Shown piece after piece: positions 61,580 to 64,000 of a stretch of DNA of 64,000 nt; position 1 is the stretch's first letter; each line of letters opens with the position of its first letter. The notes below the pieces were generated by a model. The model ran no database searches, was not told the DNA's origin, and was given only the letters and a program-made list of their open reading frames with translations. The stretch spans positions 124,001 to 188,000 of the forward strand of contig CAVSSS010000020.1 in the NCBI GenBank assembly GCA_963730555.1, written 5' to 3'. A program made the translations under genes and the position numbers. This DNA comes from Roseiarcus sp963730555. Its GTDB lineage: Bacteria; Pseudomonadota; Alphaproteobacteria; Rhizobiales; Beijerinckiaceae.

Positions 61580-63739
61580 TCAAGCCCGCGCCGAGGTCAG
61601 GCTCACGGGATCAATTCGACGGCTGAATTTAGAAGGTCGCTCGAGCTCCGCGTTTTGGCCGACATAGATCTCGAACCGTCCCGGCTCCAGGATGCGCTCG
61701 AGGCCTTGGCCAATAAACGACAGATCCTCGACCGGGAGGCGCCACGTCACATCCTTGCGCCCCCCAGCCGAAAGAACGGCCTTCTGGACCCCCTTAAGCT
61801 CCAACAGCGGCCGAGCGACGCTCGCGATTGGATCACGCACGAACAGGAACAGTGTCGCCTCGCCGTCGACCTGGCTCTCGTTATGGACAGCGACCGTCAC
61901 CTCGAACGTCTCGCCCGCCTTCACGCGGGTTGGCTCGCAGCGAAGATCGCTGAGCGCAAAACGGCTGTACGACAGGCCGTGTCCGAAAGGAAATTGCGGC
62001 GTTGGCGGCTGATCGAGATAAGTGCTCGAGTAATGGACGCCGGGAGCAAAGGGTCGGCCGGAAGGAAGCTCGTTATAGAAGATTGGGACTTGGCCGACAT
62101 CGCGCGGCCAGCTCACCGGCAATCGCCCTGTCGGATTGAATTTCCCCGTCAGAACGTCGGCGACCGCGTGTCCGGCCTCATGTCCAAGAAACCACGTCGC
62201 CAGCACCGCGTCCGCTCGCTCGAACAGCCATGGCAGGGTGAGCGGCCGCCCTGAGGAGAGCGTCGCCACGACAGGTTTGCCAAGGTCCAAGACCGCTTCG
62301 GCAAGCGCGCGCTGGCGCCCCGGCAAGCCGAGATCGGTGCGGCTCGCGGCCTCGCCGCTCATCGCCGCGCTCTCGCCAAGGCAGAGCACAATGGTTTCGG
62401 CCTCGGCGCACAGACTCAGCGCGGCCGCTATCCCATCCGTGCTTTCTCCCTCGATGTGGACGCCGGCCACGTGATCAATCCGGCATTGCGGCAGCGCCGC
62501 CGTGAGCCCCTCAAGGATGGAAACAACCTCTTCGGGCTTGCCAGCCGAAGCCCAGGACCCCAGCATCTCTCCCGGCGCCGCGGCCAAAGGGCCAATCACC
62601 GCGATCCGCCCGATTTTCGGAGATAGCGGCAAGATTTCCGCACGGTTGGTCATGAGCACGATCGCGCGGCGTCCCGCCTCGCGCGCCAGCTCGCGCCGCT
62701 CCACTGCTCGGCTCGGCTGAGGCGCAGCCGATCCGCGCCGATAGGGATCGTCGAACAGGCCAAGGCTCTCCTTCAGCTTGAGCACGCGACTCACACTCGC
62801 GTCGATCGCGGCCATTGCTACGAGGCCGCGCTCGAGCGCCTCGGACAGGGACTTCACGTACGCGCCGCTCGTCATATCGATATCGACGCCGGCGTTGAGG
62901 GCGAGCGCCGCGGCCTCGACGAGGTCCGCGGCCACGCCATGATTGAGGAGTTCGGCGACCGCGTTGTAATCGCTGATCAGGACGCCCTCGAAGCCAACGA
63001 CTCCTCTGAGCCAGCCTTGTAGGAGCTTGGCGTTGGCGGTCATGGCCATGCCAGCGACATCGATGAACGCTGGCATGACCGCCGCGGCGCCCGCATAAAC
63101 AGCCGCCGCGAACGGCGGGAGGTAGATCTCGTGCAGCGTTGTTTCGGAGACATCGGCCGAGGCGTATTCGCGGCCGGCGGTCACGGCGCCATAGGCGCAG
63201 AGATGCTTGGCGGTGGCTGCAACACTATCTCGGGCTGCAAGGTCTCGTCCCTGGAAGCCACGCGTCTTGGCCGCCGCCATCTCAGAAGCAACCCATGTAT
63301 CCTCGCCTGGGCTCTCGATGATGCGTCCCCATCGCGGGTCGCGCGCAACGTCGAGCATCGGCGCGAAGGTCAAAGCGACGCCGTCCTCTGCCGCCTCCTC
63401 GGCTGCTACGCGCGCCGTTTTCTCCCAAAGGTCGGGCGCGAACTGGCAGGCTTCCGCCAAACAGACGGGAAAAATCGTGTGCTGGCCATGGATGACGTCG
63501 AGACCCATGAGCAAGGGAATGCCGAGGCGGGATTCTTCCACCGCGAGACGCTGGACCGCGCGCGTCTCGTCCACCCCCCAGAGGTTTAGCAAGTTTCCGA
63601 TTCGACCTGTTCGAATCCCTTCATGCAGATCGTGAAGCTCGCCGGGACCCGTAACGACGCGAGACGCAGCAACCATATTGAGTTGCCCGATCTTTTCCTC
63701 GAGCGTCATCTTTTGGAGCAATGCGTCGTTGCGTCCCAT
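61580..63739 (-). CDS. bglX: Beta-glucosidase, glycoside hydrolase family 3
   Basis: 719 residues, intact. GH3 N-terminal TIM barrel with TLEEKIGQLNMV, GRIIESPGEDTW, KHLCAYGAVTAGREY and the nucleophile Asp in GVLISDYNAV; C-terminal alpha/beta sandwich (RPLTLPWLFERADAVLATWF) and a fibronectin-III-like end (FPFGHGLSYSRFALSDL). No signal peptide is visible, unlike E. coli BglX, so it may be cytoplasmic. Hydrolyses beta-linked gluco-oligosaccharides. Long and frameshift-free, in contrast to the adjacent hpn genes. Confidence 0.92.
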   Translation of the reverse strand: MGRNDALLQKMTLEEKIGQLNMVAASRVVTGPGELHDLHEGIRTGRIGNLLNLWGVDETRAVQRLAVEESRLGIPLLMGLDVIHGQHTIFPVCLAEACQFAPDLWEKTARVAAEEAAEDGVALTFAPMLDVARDPRWGRIIESPGEDTWVASEMAAAKTRGFQGRDLAARDSVAATAKHLCAYGAVTAGREYASADVSETTLHEIYLPPFAAAVYAGAAAVMPAFIDVAGMAMTANAKLLQGWLRGVVGFEGVLISDYNAVAELLNHGVAADLVEAAALALNAGVDIDMTSGAYVKSLSEALERGLVAMAAIDASVSRVLKLKESLGLFDDPYRRGSAAPQPSRAVERRELAREAGRRAIVLMTNRAEILPLSPKIGRIAVIGPLAAAPGEMLGSWASAGKPEEVVSILEGLTAALPQCRIDHVAGVHIEGESTDGIAAALSLCAEAETIVLCLGESAAMSGEAASRTDLGLPGRQRALAEAVLDLGKPVVATLSSGRPLTLPWLFERADAVLATWFLGHEAGHAVADVLTGKFNPTGRLPVSWPRDVGQVPIFYNELPSGRPFAPGVHYSSTYLDQPPTPQFPFGHGLSYSRFALSDLRCEPTRVKAGETFEVTVAVHNESQVDGEATLFLFVRDPIASVARPLLELKGVQKAVLSAGGRKDVTWRLPVEDLSFIGQGLERILEPGRFEIYVGQNAELERPSKFSRRIDPVSLTSARA

Positions 63740-63885
63740 GCTTTTGCCCTATCTTACGCGGCGCCCCACCGGTCCACGCGGCGCCCTCGATCGAAATCAT
63801 GCTTCGCAAGCAGCCCCCGCCGATGCAACAGTCAAGCTTCGAGCCGCGAATATCCGCCAAGACGACGCGGCCGGATCATGCGAGA

Positions 63886-64000
63886 ATGGACATCAGGGGA
63901 AACGGATCGAATTCGATGGCGGAACAATTCAAGAAACCACCCAAGGATGGCGGCGGCGTGGAGAGCGCATCGCTTGCCAGTCTGTTCTCCGACGTCATCT
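63886..64000 (+). CDS. Start of an unidentified gene (3' partial)
   Basis: Runs off the window. In-frame starts at ATG 63886 (MDIRGNGSNS) and ATG 63916 (MAEQFKKPPKDGGGVESASL then ASLFSDVI); the second looks more natural. The SLASLFSDVI opening resembles small membrane proteins of the YqjE/phage-holin type, but too little is visible to name it. Divergent from bglX; 63740-63885 shows nothing else. Confidence 0.4.
   Translation, partial: MDIRGNGSNSMAEQFKKPPKDGGGVESASLASLFSDVI

Noticed and set aside
63595..63625. tRNA-like T-loop text (gttcgaatccc)
   Set aside because: It lies within the intact bglX coding region and no cloverleaf can be folded around it.

Overview
The window reads as chromosome of a GC-rich alphaproteobacterium, most likely of the order Hyphomicrobiales (Rhizobiales) and plausibly near Beijerinckiaceae, Methylocystaceae or Bradyrhizobium-like soil bacteria. 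Pointers are the master cell-cycle regulator CtrA beside fliJ, a three-gene proton-translocating transhydrogenase (pntAA, pntAB, pntB), an alphaproteobacterial SOS box of the form GTTC-N7-GTTC before dnaE2, a FrcBCA-type sugar transporter, a complete hpnA-F hopanoid operon, and dispersed palindromic repeats that encode the 'IASEAKQS' type of peptide. Taxonomy is an inference; no rRNA or tRNA gene was seen.

Layout. 1-11 kb: gltB/gltD (nitrogen assimilation), ctrA and fliJ back to back, pntAA-pntAB-pntB. 11-25 kb: housekeeping and accessory genes (alpha/beta hydrolase, OsmC, MATE exporter, nucleoside hydrolase, SOS-type dnaE2, a decayed vapBC pair, EamA transporter, methyltransferase, comF, grxC, DUF1178, DUF3108, GNAT, ppa). 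25-34 kb: sugar ABC transporter frcBCA, flavin monooxygenase, NTF2-like protein, sirtuin, RMND1/Sif2 protein, cupin, bluB, orphan HTH protein. 34-42 kb: a divergent sugar-acid regulon around a GntR/FCD regulator, leading through two FAH-fold proteins, an altronate/galactarate dehydratase and a semialdehyde dehydrogenase to 2-oxoglutarate. It is followed by sdhCDAB, so the product can enter the TCA cycle next door, and then by dps. 46-52 kb: a tightly packed six-gene leftward operon starting with inositol-3-phosphate synthase and containing a HAD phosphatase, a nucleotidyltransferase, an ATP-grasp-like protein, a class III aminotransferase and a Gfo/Idh/MocA dehydrogenase. This looks like an uncharacterised inositol-derived (aminocyclitol-like) pathway and is the best candidate for an undescribed system here. 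52-61 kb: nmrA-marR, then hpnA-B-C-D-E-shc with every junction a 4-base ATGA overlap. 61-64 kb: a GH3 beta-glucosidase and the start of one more gene.

A technical feature dominates the window: about 35 single-base frameshifts, many in short homopolymer runs, break genes that should be intact (gltB, pntAA, pntB, sdhA, sdhC, sdhD, most hpn genes). Protein similarity resumes at once in the next frame and the native stop/start overlaps are preserved. I therefore treat these as sequence or assembly errors and annotate each gene across its full span. Separately, palindromic repeats lie inside two coding regions (dnaE2 and hpnB), apparently as open insertions that add a peptide.
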